DNA from: Lacisediminihabitans sp046156175
GTDB taxonomy: Bacteria > Actinomycetota > Actinomycetes > Actinomycetales > Microbacteriaceae
NCBI RefSeq assembly: GCF_046156175.1
Contig: NZ_JAYLVL010000001.1
Location: forward strand, 1-64,000
Direction of reading: 5' to 3'
Length of the DNA: 64,000 nucleotides
Shown here: positions 30,844-39,005 of the stretch, piece after piece
How positions within the stretch are numbered: position 1 is the stretch's first letter
How the letters are laid out: every line of letters begins with the position of its first letter
Notes under the pieces: generated by a model
What the model was told of the DNA's origin: nothing
The model's database searches: none
The model's input: only the letters and a program-made list of their open reading frames with translations
Made by a program: the position numbers and the translations under genes

Positions 30844-33324
30844 CTACCGAGCCGGCCCGCGATCGAAGCCCGACCACGGCGCTCTCTTCACCAGTTCGAG
30901 GCTGCCGAGGTAGACGGCCGCGAGGGAGAAGAGCAGCGCGATCATCCCGAGAGGCGGTGCGGTGAAGCCGATCGCGGCCGCCACCGGGAGGAATGGGATG
31001 ACGAGGGTGAGGAGGGCGATCGCGAGCACAGCTCCGCCGAAGAGCGCATCCGGCCGGCTGCGGAGGAAGCTCCGCCGGGTTCGCAGGGTGACGAGCACGA
31101 TCATCTGGGTGAGCGCGGACTCGATGAACCATCCGCTCTGGAACAGAGACTCCGAGGCGTGGAAGACCGTGATCAGCAGCGCGAACGTGGCCAGGTCGAA
31201 CACGGTACTGAGCGCGCCGAACACGATCATGAAGCGACGGACGGACCGCAAGTTCCAGCTTCCCGGCCGCTCGAGGCGCTCCGGATCCACCCGGTCGCGG
31301 GAGAGCAGCATGCTCGGAAGGTCGGCGAGGAAGTTGAGGAGCAGGATCTGCCCGGGCAGCATCGGCAGGAAAGGCAGCAGGGCGGATGCGATCACCATAC
31401 TGAGCACGTTGCCGAAATTCGAGCTCGAGGCGAAGCGCACGTATTTGAGGGTGTTCGCGAAGGTGCGACGTCCGAGTCGCACTCCGTCGGCGACAACCGC
31501 CAGGCTCTTCTCGGTGAGCACGATCGCGGCCGCCTCGCGGGCGACATCGGTGGCACCGTCGACGGAGATCCCGACATCTGCAGCATGAAGCGCCGAACTG
31601 TCGTTGATGCCGTCACCGAGAAATCCGACGGTTCGCCGGCCGGCCTTCAGTGCCGTGACGATCTCCTCCTTATGCCGGGGTTCGACCTCCGCGAAGACGT
31701 CGCATTCGGTGACCGCCCGTCGAAGGCGAGCGGGACTCATCCGGTCGATGTCCGCGCCGGTGACGACCAGCTGGGAGCGCAGCCCGATGCGGGACGCCAC
31801 GGACTGGGAGACGAAACGGTTGTCTCCGCTCACCATGACCACCCGAACCCCGAGCCCCGAGAGGTCCGCTATCTCGAGGTTCACGTCATCCTTCACGTCG
31901 TCGCGGAAGGTCAGGATGCCCGCGAAATCGAGCGCAGCCTCCGAGGCGACGCCGATCTGCTCGCCCGCGTCGAGCGAGCGAGTCGCGAGGCCGATGGCCC
32001 GGAATCCGTCGACCCCCAGGGCGCGATAGCTCGCGCGCACGAGCTCGAAGGCGGCGGGCGAGCGGTCACCCCGAACGCTCGTGCAGGCCGCCAAGACGGC
32101 CTCGAGCGAGCCCTTCGTCACAAGGGTGGGCGTTCCTTCGAACTCCACTCCGATCGAGAGCCGTTTGCGCTCGAAGTCGTAGGGCACCTCGCCGAGAGAC
32201 TCCGCCGCCGCGGGCTGGTGCACCCGCAGGATGGCGTCATCGAGGGGATTGCGGTAGCCCTTCTGCAGCGTGGCGTTGAGTGCCCCGAGTTCGAGGATTC
32301 GGGCATCCGCCGTGCCGTCCGGGGCGAGGGCCTGCGAGAACTCGACGGTTCCCCTCGTGAGAGTGCCCGTCTTGTCGGTGCAGAGGACAGTGAGCGACCC
32401 GAGGTCCTCGATCACGTCGAGACGCTTGACGATGACGTGGTGTTTGGAGAGGGCGCGGGCTCCGGCCGAGAGGCTTACCGAGACGATGGCGGGCAGCATC
32501 TGAGGCGTCACTCCGACGGCGAGGGCGAGGGAGAACAGGAGCGCATCCAGGATCGGGCGGCCGAGCACCAGGTTGATCACGAAGACGGCGATCGTCAGCG
32601 CGATGGTCACCTGAAGCAGCAGGATGCCGAACCGGCTGAGGCCGTGCTCGAATGCCGTGGGAGCCGGGTGTTTCATCAGCCGAGCGGCGACGGCCCCGAA
32701 TTCGGTGTCGCGACCGGTGTAGACCACGAGGGCGATGCCCGTGCCGCTCACCACATGGGTGCCGCGGAACACGCAGTTGGTTCGTGCGGCAAGCGGTGTG
32801 TCCGAGGCGAGCGATGCCTCGGCGGACTTGTCCACCGGGAGGGACTCGCCCGTGAGCGCCGATTCATCCACGACGAGGCTCTGTGCGGAGACGAGTCGGC
32901 AGTCCCCGGGCAGGATATCGCCGGCCGAGAGGTGCAGTTCATCCCCGACCCGCACGTCCGCGAGCACCATGGTGAGCATCTCACCGCGCCGGTCAACGTC
33001 CACCGTCGATGAGACGCTGGCGAGGAGCAACTGCACATCCCGCGAGGCACGAAATTCCTGGGCGAAGCCGAGCCCGGCGCTCGCGAGCACGATGACGCCG
33101 ATGATGATGCCGTCGGTGGCATCCCCCACCGCACTGGCGACAGCGGCTGCCATCACGAGGATGAGCGTGACCGGGGAGAGGAACTGCCTCAGCGCGAGCG
33201 CCGGCCAGGACAGGCTTCGTGGCGGAAGAGTCTCGATGTGGGGTCTGGCCGCGATGGCCCGCACGCGCTCGATCGACGCGCTCCACAGCTCGGCGGGTAT
33301 CGGCGCCCCGGCAGGACCTGTCAC
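30844..33324 (-). CDS. mgtA: MgtA-type (P3B) magnesium-translocating P-type ATPase
   Basis: About 826 residues. The phosphorylation motif is VLCTDKTGTLTRGTVEF (D317), with actuator DESALTGESLPVDKS and hinge GFLGDGINDSSALHAADVG. GVTPQMLPAIVSVSL in the fourth helix and the C-terminal SSNFGNVLSMV, LADLPSML and FQSGWFIESALTQ are marks of MgtA/MgtB Mg2+ importers rather than Ca2+ pumps. GTG 33324 is chosen for GGAG 5-8 bases before it; TTG 33354 would give ten more residues and overlap the USP gene by 14. It follows the box-controlled USP gene closely, so it should share its regulation. Confidence 0.88.
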   Translation of the reverse strand: MTGPAGAPIPAELWSASIERVRAIAARPHIETLPPRSLSWPALALRQFLSPVTLILVMAAAVASAVGDATDGIIIGVIVLASAGLGFAQEFRASRDVQLLLASVSSTVDVDRRGEMLTMVLADVRVGDELHLSAGDILPGDCRLVSAQSLVVDESALTGESLPVDKSAEASLASDTPLAARTNCVFRGTHVVSGTGIALVVYTGRDTEFGAVAARLMKHPAPTAFEHGLSRFGILLLQVTIALTIAVFVINLVLGRPILDALLFSLALAVGVTPQMLPAIVSVSLSAGARALSKHHVIVKRLDVIEDLGSLTVLCTDKTGTLTRGTVEFSQALAPDGTADARILELGALNATLQKGYRNPLDDAILRVHQPAAAESLGEVPYDFERKRLSIGVEFEGTPTLVTKGSLEAVLAACTSVRGDRSPAAFELVRASYRALGVDGFRAIGLATRSLDAGEQIGVASEAALDFAGILTFRDDVKDDVNLEIADLSGLGVRVVMVSGDNRFVSQSVASRIGLRSQLVVTGADIDRMSPARLRRAVTECDVFAEVEPRHKEEIVTALKAGRRTVGFLGDGINDSSALHAADVGISVDGATDVAREAAAIVLTEKSLAVVADGVRLGRRTFANTLKYVRFASSSNFGNVLSMVIASALLPFLPMLPGQILLLNFLADLPSMLLSRDRVDPERLERPGSWNLRSVRRFMIVFGALSTVFDLATFALLITVFHASESLFQSGWFIESALTQMIVLVTLRTRRSFLRSRPDALFGGAVLAIALLTLVIPFLPVAAAIGFTAPPLGMIALLFSLAAVYLGSLELVKRAPWSGFDRGPAR

Positions 33325-33340
33325 CGCACTCCGCGTGCGC

Positions 33341-33889
33341 TCAATGGACGACAAGGACGGCGCAGTGCGCCTTCTCCGCGCAGGCCGAGCTCACCGAACC
33401 GAGCAGCAGGCCGACCACTCCCCCGTGGCCGCGGCTGCCGACCACCAGCATCTCGGCGCCTTCGCTGGCGTCGATGAGGCGCTGGGCCGGGTTGCCTTCC
33501 GCGGAGTTCGGAGCCACCCACTCGGGCAGGGTGGCTCCGAACTGGCTGCGACAGGCATCCCCCAGGATCTCGGTGGCGTCTTTCTCGGGCGACCAGTCGG
33601 TCACCCCGATGTCGTTGTATTCGGTGAAGAACCTCCAGGTGGTGACCACCTGCAGTCCCGTGTTCAATGTCTCGGCGAGACTTGCGGCCTTCGCGAGGGC
33701 GCGAAGGGATGCCTCGGAGCCGTCTACCCCCACGACGATGCGTCCCGTGCGCGCAGGGCGCACGGCGGACCCGGAGTGCGCCGCCTCTGGCTTGTGGTTT
33801 ACCCGGCTGTCGGACTCGTAACGCGCCCCATCCGGGTCGGCCACGAAGTGGGAAGGCTGCGTGGGGGCGGTGCCGTTCATCGGTTGCAT
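33341..33889 (-). CDS. Universal stress protein, single domain
   Basis: A 182-residue USP with a ~45-residue disordered N-terminus. The domain runs from RIVVGVDGSEASLRALAKAA to the C-terminus, with a complete ATP-binding loop GSRGHGGVVGLLLGSVS. ATG 33889 fits a leaderless start: TGAAAT (33901-33896) lies 6 nt upstream, with a DosR-like box 23 nt further. ATG 33880 is an alternative. It leads the two-gene unit with the mgtA-type ATPase. Single-domain ATP-binding USPs can slow growth or bind cAMP; role here is inferred from context. Confidence 0.88.
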   Translation of the reverse strand: MQPMNGTAPTQPSHFVADPDGARYESDSRVNHKPEAAHSGSAVRPARTGRIVVGVDGSEASLRALAKAASLAETLNTGLQVVTTWRFFTEYNDIGVTDWSPEKDATEILGDACRSQFGATLPEWVAPNSAEGNPAQRLIDASEGAEMLVVGSRGHGGVVGLLLGSVSSACAEKAHCAVLVVH

Positions 33890-33924
33890 GACACCATTTC
33901 ACGCCAGCGGCCGGCGCGAGCCTA

Positions 33925-33938
33925 GGGACCTAAGGCCC
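33925..33938 (-). promoter_or_regulatory. DosR-like box for USP-mgtA
   Basis: GGGACCTAAGGCCC matches 12 of 14 positions of the DosR core. It overlaps the stop codon of fetB (33930-33932). On the minus strand TGAAAT follows after 23 nt, giving a start at or near the USP ATG. Read-through from fetB could also feed this unit. Confidence 0.65.
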
Positions 33939-34724
33939 GATTCTGTGGGGAGCGCGACTCACCGAGGGGGCACGACGCCCACCGAGCGGGCGTTCGTCGA
34001 GAGGAAGCACCTCCGGCGCACCGAACACTCCCGTGAACGACGCGGCGGTCAACGCTCCCGCCGCGAGGATCGCGGCCAGCACGACGATCTGGAACTGCGC
34101 GGCCTGGATCGGCGACGCCCCCGCGAACACGGCTCCGACGAACGCGCCGGGCAGGGTGACGATGCCGGTGGTCCGCGTCTGGTCCGTCGACGGGATGAGC
34201 GCGGTCGAGGCCGCCGAGCGCACCGCCTGGAGCGCCGATCGCCGCGGCGTCGCTCCGATCGAGAGCCAGGCTTCCATCTCGTCGCGCTGGGAGAGGTAGA
34301 GCGCGCCGAGCGAGCGGCCCATCAGCGTGCAGACCGTCATCGTGTTCCCGATCACGATTCCGCCGAGTGCGAGCAGGTATCGCGGACTGAAGGCGACGGC
34401 TCCGGTCGCGAAGACCACCACAAGGGGCACCGCGGATGCCGCCATCACGGTGCCGACGATAGGCAACAGGAACCGCGCATCCACCCTCAGTCGGCGGTAC
34501 ACCACCCAGGTCGCCGCGATCACCATCACTGCGAGGAACGCCGCGACCAACCAGCGACTGCTGATCACCCCACCGAGGATGACACTGAGAATGCCGAGTT
34601 GCACGACCGCCCGGAGTACGGCCCAGGGCTGAAGCCACGGATGCTCGAGCCTCAGGGCGAGCACCACCGCGAGCGTGATGGCGGCAAGCACGGCAACTGC
34701 CACGATCGTGACGAAGGGGGTCAC
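33930..34724 (-). CDS. fetB: FetB-like (UPF0014) ABC transporter permease
   Basis: A 264-residue protein with about seven membrane helices, of the YbbM/FetB family linked to iron export and peroxide resistance. Typical are RAVVQLGILSVILGGVI, LALGGIVIGNTMTV, LSIGATPRRSALQAVRSA and TTGIVTLPGAFVGAVFAGASP. The ATPase partner FetA is not next to it, unlike in E. coli. GTG 34724 has GGAG 7-10 bases upstream. Its last codons contain the DosR-like box of the next gene. Confidence 0.85.
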   Translation of the reverse strand: MTPFVTIVAVAVLAAITLAVVLALRLEHPWLQPWAVLRAVVQLGILSVILGGVISSRWLVAAFLAVMVIAATWVVYRRLRVDARFLLPIVGTVMAASAVPLVVVFATGAVAFSPRYLLALGGIVIGNTMTVCTLMGRSLGALYLSQRDEMEAWLSIGATPRRSALQAVRSAASTALIPSTDQTRTTGIVTLPGAFVGAVFAGASPIQAAQFQIVVLAAILAAGALTAASFTGVFGAPEVLPLDERPLGGRRAPSVSRAPHRIGP

Positions 34725-34821
34725 CGCGTCTCCGATCCGGTCGCTCCAGGGGTGAGCGGGCTCGTCGATTACATCACAGCCGCTCCCCCGGCCGTTTACT
34801 CGGATGCCGTACAGTGCGCGC

Positions 34822-36096
34822 GTGGCATCTCCCGTGACCTCCCCCGCGCTGTCCCGCCGCCTGGGACTCGCCGACGCGGTCTACATCGGTCTCGGATCGA
34901 TGATCGGGGCGGGCATCTTCGCCGCCTTCACCCCGGCTGCGCAGGCCGCGGGGGCCGGATTGCTCGTGGGATTGGTCATCGCCGCGATCGTCGCGTTCTG
35001 CAACGCGACCTCCTCCGCTCAGCTCGCCGCGACCTATCCCACCTCTGGCGGCACCTACGTCTACGGCCGGGAGCAGCTCGGGCCGTGGTGGGGCTTTGTC
35101 GCGGGCTGGAGCTTCGTGATCGGCAAGACCGCCAGCTGTGCGGCCATGGCTCTCACCTTCGCCGCCTACGCGGTTCCGGAGGTCTGGGGGAAACCGGTCG
35201 CCATCGCCGCCGTCGTCGCACTCGTGGCCGTCAACTACCGTGGCGTCACGCGCACGGCGACGCTCATTCGCATCCTCGTGGTGATCGTGCTCGCGGTGCT
35301 CATCGTGGTCGTCGCCGCGGGAGCCGTCGCCCCGCGGGCGGCGTTCGACCCGGCGGCGGATCTCGCCGCGCACGGCTGGTACGGCGTGCTGCAGTCGGCC
35401 GGGTTGCTCTTCTTCGCCTTCGCCGGCTACGCACGCATCGCCACGATGGGGGAAGAGGTGCGTGATCCGGCACGCACGATCCCGCGAGCAATCGTGATCG
35501 CGCTCTCGATCACGGTCGTGGTCTATGCGACGGTGGCTGTCGTGCTGCTCGGCACCCTCGGCAGCGCTGCGCTTGCGGGTGCCGCGGCCCCCCTCGAAGC
35601 CGTCGTGCGGGTGAGCGGATGGGGCTGGGCCGGTCCCATCGTGGTGGCCGGGGCGGCCGCGGCCTCCCTCGGCGCCCTGCTCGGGCTGATCGCCGGCATC
35701 GGCCGCACGGCCCTCGCTATGGCCCGTGAGGGTGACCTGCCGCGTGGCCTTGCGGCGGTGCACCCGCGATTCGGCGTGCCCCACCGGGCGGAGGTCGCCC
35801 TGGCGATCGTGGTGTGCCTGATCATTCTCGTCGTGGATGTTCGCGGCGCCATCGCGTTCTCCTCCTTCGGGGTGCTGCTGTACTACCTGGTCGCCAACCT
35901 TGCGGCATTCACCCAGGGCAGGCAGCAGCGGCGCTATCCCCGAGCCGTCCAGGTGCTCGGCGCGGTGGGATGTGCCGTGCTGGTGCTGACGCTGCCCCTT
36001 GTCGGCACGCTCATCGGCGTCGGAGTTCTCGGGGTGGGAGTGCTCTACCGGGTCGCGCGCCTCCGGGTGGATGCTCGGCGCGAGCGCACGGGGTAG
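34822..36096 (+). CDS. APC-family amino-acid permease
   Basis: A 424-residue permease with about 12 membrane segments. The N-terminus ADAVYIGLGSMIGAGIFAAF is the classical APC helix 1 with the unwound Gly motif, followed by SAQLAATYPTSGGTYVYG and FFAFAGYARIATMGEEVRDP. It resembles the basic/neutral amino-acid group; the substrate is unknown. GTG 34822 is chosen because TACAGT (34810-34815) ends 6 nt before it, a leaderless layout; the ATG at 34804 would include the -10 box. It is a single gene followed by the VIT gene 51 bases later. Confidence 0.85.
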   Translation: MASPVTSPALSRRLGLADAVYIGLGSMIGAGIFAAFTPAAQAAGAGLLVGLVIAAIVAFCNATSSAQLAATYPTSGGTYVYGREQLGPWWGFVAGWSFVIGKTASCAAMALTFAAYAVPEVWGKPVAIAAVVALVAVNYRGVTRTATLIRILVVIVLAVLIVVVAAGAVAPRAAFDPAADLAAHGWYGVLQSAGLLFFAFAGYARIATMGEEVRDPARTIPRAIVIALSITVVVYATVAVVLLGTLGSAALAGAAAPLEAVVRVSGWGWAGPIVVAGAAAASLGALLGLIAGIGRTALAMAREGDLPRGLAAVHPRFGVPHRAEVALAIVVCLIILVVDVRGAIAFSSFGVLLYYLVANLAAFTQGRQQRRYPRAVQVLGAVGCAVLVLTLPLVGTLIGVGVLGVGVLYRVARLRVDARRERTG

Positions 36097-36147
36097 GCGA
36101 GCCTGTCCTTTGTGGAAATCCGGCGCGAAAACAGGTTCCATTAGCGT

Positions 36148-36876
36148 ATGAGCTCCGAGACCGCACCCGACCAGCAGATCGACGAACCGCACATGGGCGG
36201 CGTCGCGCAGAGGCTCAACTGGCTGCGCGCCGGAGTGCTGGGTGCCAACGACGGCATCGTGTCGGTAGCGGCCATCGGCGTCGGTGTCGCCGGGGCCACC
36301 ACCGCGATCGCCCCGATCCTCACCGCCGGCGTCGCGGCCCTCGTCGGTGGAGCCATCTCGATGGCCCTCGGCGAATACGTCTCGGTGAGTGGGCAGCGCG
36401 ACAGCGAGCATGCTCTCATCGAGAAGGAGCGTCGCGAACTCCTGGAGACCCCCGACGAGGAGCTCGCCGAGCTCGCCGGCCTGTACCGGGCCAAGGGGCT
36501 CAGCCCGGAGACCGCGCTCACGGTCGCCACGGAGCTGACCGCCCACGATGCGCTCGCCGCACACCTCTCCATAGAGCTGAATATCGACCAGAACGACGTG
36601 GTCAGTCCCTGGCACGCCACCTTCGCTTCGGCGGCGGCATTCCTCATCGGGGGCATCATCCCCCTGCTGGCGATCCTGCTTCCGCCCCAGCAATTGCGAG
36701 TGCCGGTCACTTTCGCCGTCGTGTTGATCGCCTTGGCCGCGACCGGACTGGTCAGCGCCCACCTCGGCGGCGCTGGTCGGGTGCGCGCAGCTGCCCGTGT
36801 GGTGATCGGCGGCGCTCTCGCCCTCATCGCGACCTTCACGATCGGTGCACTGCTCGGTACCACCGGCGTTGTCTAA
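36148..36876 (+). CDS. VIT1/CCC1-family iron/manganese transporter
   Basis: A 242-residue member of the vacuolar iron transporter family. Helix 1 reads GVLGANDGIVSVAAIGVGVAG, helix 2 has GAISMALGEYVSVSGQRDSE, and the cytoplasmic metal-binding helices carry the Glu-rich EKERRELLETPDEELAEL. Three more helices close the protein. It exports Fe2+ or Mn2+ in exchange for protons. Iron handling fits the nearby fetB and ferric-reductase-like genes, but co-regulation is not shown. The end overlaps the next regulator's possible start. Confidence 0.88.
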   Translation: MSSETAPDQQIDEPHMGGVAQRLNWLRAGVLGANDGIVSVAAIGVGVAGATTAIAPILTAGVAALVGGAISMALGEYVSVSGQRDSEHALIEKERRELLETPDEELAELAGLYRAKGLSPETALTVATELTAHDALAAHLSIELNIDQNDVVSPWHATFASAAAFLIGGIIPLLAILLPPQQLRVPVTFAVVLIALAATGLVSAHLGGAGRVRAAARVVIGGALALIATFTIGALLGTTGVV

Positions 36877-37588
36877 CCCCGCGCTACCCGGTCTCACCGG
36901 CACGGGCCCGACCCGCATCCTCGTCGTGGAGGATGACGAGGCGATGGGTGCTCTCATCGTGCGGGGTCTCACGGGCGAGGGCTACGACATCACCCTCGTG
37001 ACCAACGGCATGGAGGCGCTCATCGCCGCCGCCGGTTCGGAGTTCGCCGCGGCAGCCATCGACGTGATGATGCCGGAGATGACCGGATTCGAGGTGTGCC
37101 GGCACCTCCGCCAGCACGGCAGCACGCTTCCGGTATTGCTCATCACCGCTCGGGATGCCGTCGAGGACCGGGTGTTCGGGCTCGACTCCGGCGCGGACGA
37201 CTACCTCACCAAGCCCTTCGCCTTCGCCGAGTTCAGCGCGCGCATCCGGGCCCTCGTGCGGCGGGATGCGGCGACCCCCAAGCCCGTGCTGCGTCTGGGT
37301 GCGCTCTCCCTCGACACCGCGAGCGTTCGGGCCTCCGTCGAGAACAGGCCCCTGCCGCTCAGTACCAAGGAGTTCTCGCTGCTGCGCTACCTCGTCTCTC
37401 GGCAGGGCGAGGTGGTCTCCCGCAACGACATCCTGCAGGAGGTCTGGGGCACCACCCGTCACATCGACCCCACGATCGTCGACCAGTATGTGCGGTACCT
37501 TCGTCGCAAACTCGATCCGGTGAACGCCGAGATCACCATCACGACGGTGCGCGGTTCCGGGTATTCGCTCACGGCCCGGGCATCCTGA
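36845..37588 (+). CDS. OmpR-family response regulator
   Basis: About 247 residues from GTG 36845, or 239 from TTG 36869; neither has a clear ribosome-binding site, and both overlap the VIT gene. The receiver (ILVVEDDEAMGALIVRG) has its phospho-Asp in AAIDVMMPEMTGFEVCR and a KPF loop. The winged helix has LPLSTKEFSLLRYLVSRQGE, the recognition helix DPTIVDQYVRYLRRKL, and the wing TVRGSGYSL. The kinase follows after 2 nt. Target genes are likely the flavoreductase set downstream. Confidence 0.92.
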   Translation: MHCSVPPALSNPALPGLTGTGPTRILVVEDDEAMGALIVRGLTGEGYDITLVTNGMEALIAAAGSEFAAAAIDVMMPEMTGFEVCRHLRQHGSTLPVLLITARDAVEDRVFGLDSGADDYLTKPFAFAEFSARIRALVRRDAATPKPVLRLGALSLDTASVRASVENRPLPLSTKEFSLLRYLVSRQGEVVSRNDILQEVWGTTRHIDPTIVDQYVRYLRRKLDPVNAEITITTVRGSGYSLTARAS

Positions 37589-37590
37589 TC

Positions 37591-38940
37591 ATGTTCCAGC
37601 GACTCACCATCCGCGCCAGGATCACCATCGGAAGCGTGGTGGTCGCTGCCGTGATCTTCACCATCGCGATGGTGGCGGCCCAGTCGCAGGTGGTCTCCAT
37701 CCTCTCCGCCTCCGACGCCTCGCTCGCCCGCGTCGATCTCGACTCCTACGCGCAGGAGATCGTGGCGAACCCCACGGGACTGGTGGATGACTCCGGCAAG
37801 GGCCTGCTCGTCTTCGTCCGTGACCAGAGCGGAGTGGTGAAGCTCGATACGCTCCCCCACGACATCCACCAGGCAGTGGAGCACAGGGCGGGCCGCGACG
37901 AGACCTTCACCTCCGGCGAGGATGGCACGTCCTTCGTCGTCGTCGGCAGGATCGTCTCGACCAAGACCGGGGACTGGTCGCTCTGGGCGGCGCGCAGTAC
38001 GGCCGCGAGCCTCCTCGCCATGCAGAGTCTCGATGTCGCCTTCGTCATCGGAGGGATCGTGCTGCTCGCCGCGTTCGGCTTCGCCTCATGGTTGCTCGCG
38101 TCCGCAGCGCTCGGCCCGGTGCGACGCATGCGGCAGAGGGCGGAGTCCCTTGGCATGGATTCGGCCGCAGTGCTCCCCGTGGGTGAGGCGAATGACGAAC
38201 TCTCCGAGCTCGCCACGACCCTCAATGCCTTCCTCGGCCGGGTGCGCGCCTCGAGTGCGCGCGAGAAACAGGTCGTCTCGGATGCCGCCCACGAGTTGCG
38301 CACTCCGCTTTCGGCGCTCAAGACCCAGCTCGAGCTCGCCCATGACGACTTCGACGACGCCCCCGCTCTCGCCGCCCAGGTCGTTGCGGCAGAGAAGTCG
38401 GTGGCCCGGCTCTCCTCTCTCGCGAGCAACCTGCTCGAGCTCTCGCGGCTCGACGCGCAACCACTGCCGGTGCGTGCGAGTTCCGCCGACCAGCTCGTCT
38501 CCGAACTCATGGGCAGTATCGATCGTGCACGCATGATCGGACTCGTGGACGATGCGGAGGTCGGCTTCACGGTCGCCGGTCTCGACAGTGAGGCCCGCTA
38601 CGCCATCAGCGCGGAGAATTTCGCGCGCCTCATCGACAACCTGCTGGCCAACAGTCTCGCGGCGATTCCGCCGGGCGGTTCGGTGGACGCCGACCTCACC
38701 GGGGAGGCCGGCACTCTCGTGCTCCGCATCACCGACTCCGGCCCGGGAATGGCCGAGGATTTCCTGCCGCACGCGTTCGACCGGTTCTCGCGGCCGGATG
38801 ATTCCCGCTCGGCCAACACCGGGGGAAGCGGCCTCGGGCTCGCCCTGGTTCACGCCATCGTGACGGCAGCACACGGCTCGATCCAGCTCCAGAACACCGG
38901 CAGCGGGCTCACGGCAACGGTCTCTCTGCCCAAGATGTGA
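37591..38940 (+). CDS. Membrane sensor histidine kinase
   Basis: A 449-residue HAMP-containing kinase. Membrane helix 1 is at ~12-32, an extracytoplasmic sensor of ~115 residues (ending in TGDWSLWAARS) follows, and helix 2 is at ~152-173. After HAMP (LGPVRRMRQRAESLG) comes the H-box SDAAHELRTPLSALK, then N-box DNLLANSLAAIP, and GTGG-like ADTGGSGLGLALV variants (here NTGGSGLGLALVH). It would phosphorylate the regulator upstream. The signal is unknown. The frame open far upstream is only an overlap with the regulator gene. Confidence 0.92.
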   Translation: MFQRLTIRARITIGSVVVAAVIFTIAMVAAQSQVVSILSASDASLARVDLDSYAQEIVANPTGLVDDSGKGLLVFVRDQSGVVKLDTLPHDIHQAVEHRAGRDETFTSGEDGTSFVVVGRIVSTKTGDWSLWAARSTAASLLAMQSLDVAFVIGGIVLLAAFGFASWLLASAALGPVRRMRQRAESLGMDSAAVLPVGEANDELSELATTLNAFLGRVRASSAREKQVVSDAAHELRTPLSALKTQLELAHDDFDDAPALAAQVVAAEKSVARLSSLASNLLELSRLDAQPLPVRASSADQLVSELMGSIDRARMIGLVDDAEVGFTVAGLDSEARYAISAENFARLIDNLLANSLAAIPPGGSVDADLTGEAGTLVLRITDSGPGMAEDFLPHAFDRFSRPDDSRSANTGGSGLGLALVHAIVTAAHGSIQLQNTGSGLTATVSLPKM

Positions 38941-39005
38941 GAACTCACGCGGGAGTCCTCTCCCGTTCACGGCAAGCGCATAGCAAACCACCAGAAGCTG
39001 TAGTC

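Noticed and set aside
30700..33012. A 770-codon plus-strand frame opposite the mgtA-type ATPase
   Set aside because: Starts in the minisatellite and runs antisense to a P-type ATPase with complete motifs.
34774..36972. A 732-codon open frame on the minus strand across the APC permease and VIT genes
   Set aside because: It is the mirror of GC-rich codon bias in two clear membrane-protein genes; its product is a low-complexity Arg/Gly/Asp/His-rich sequence with no recognisable fold.
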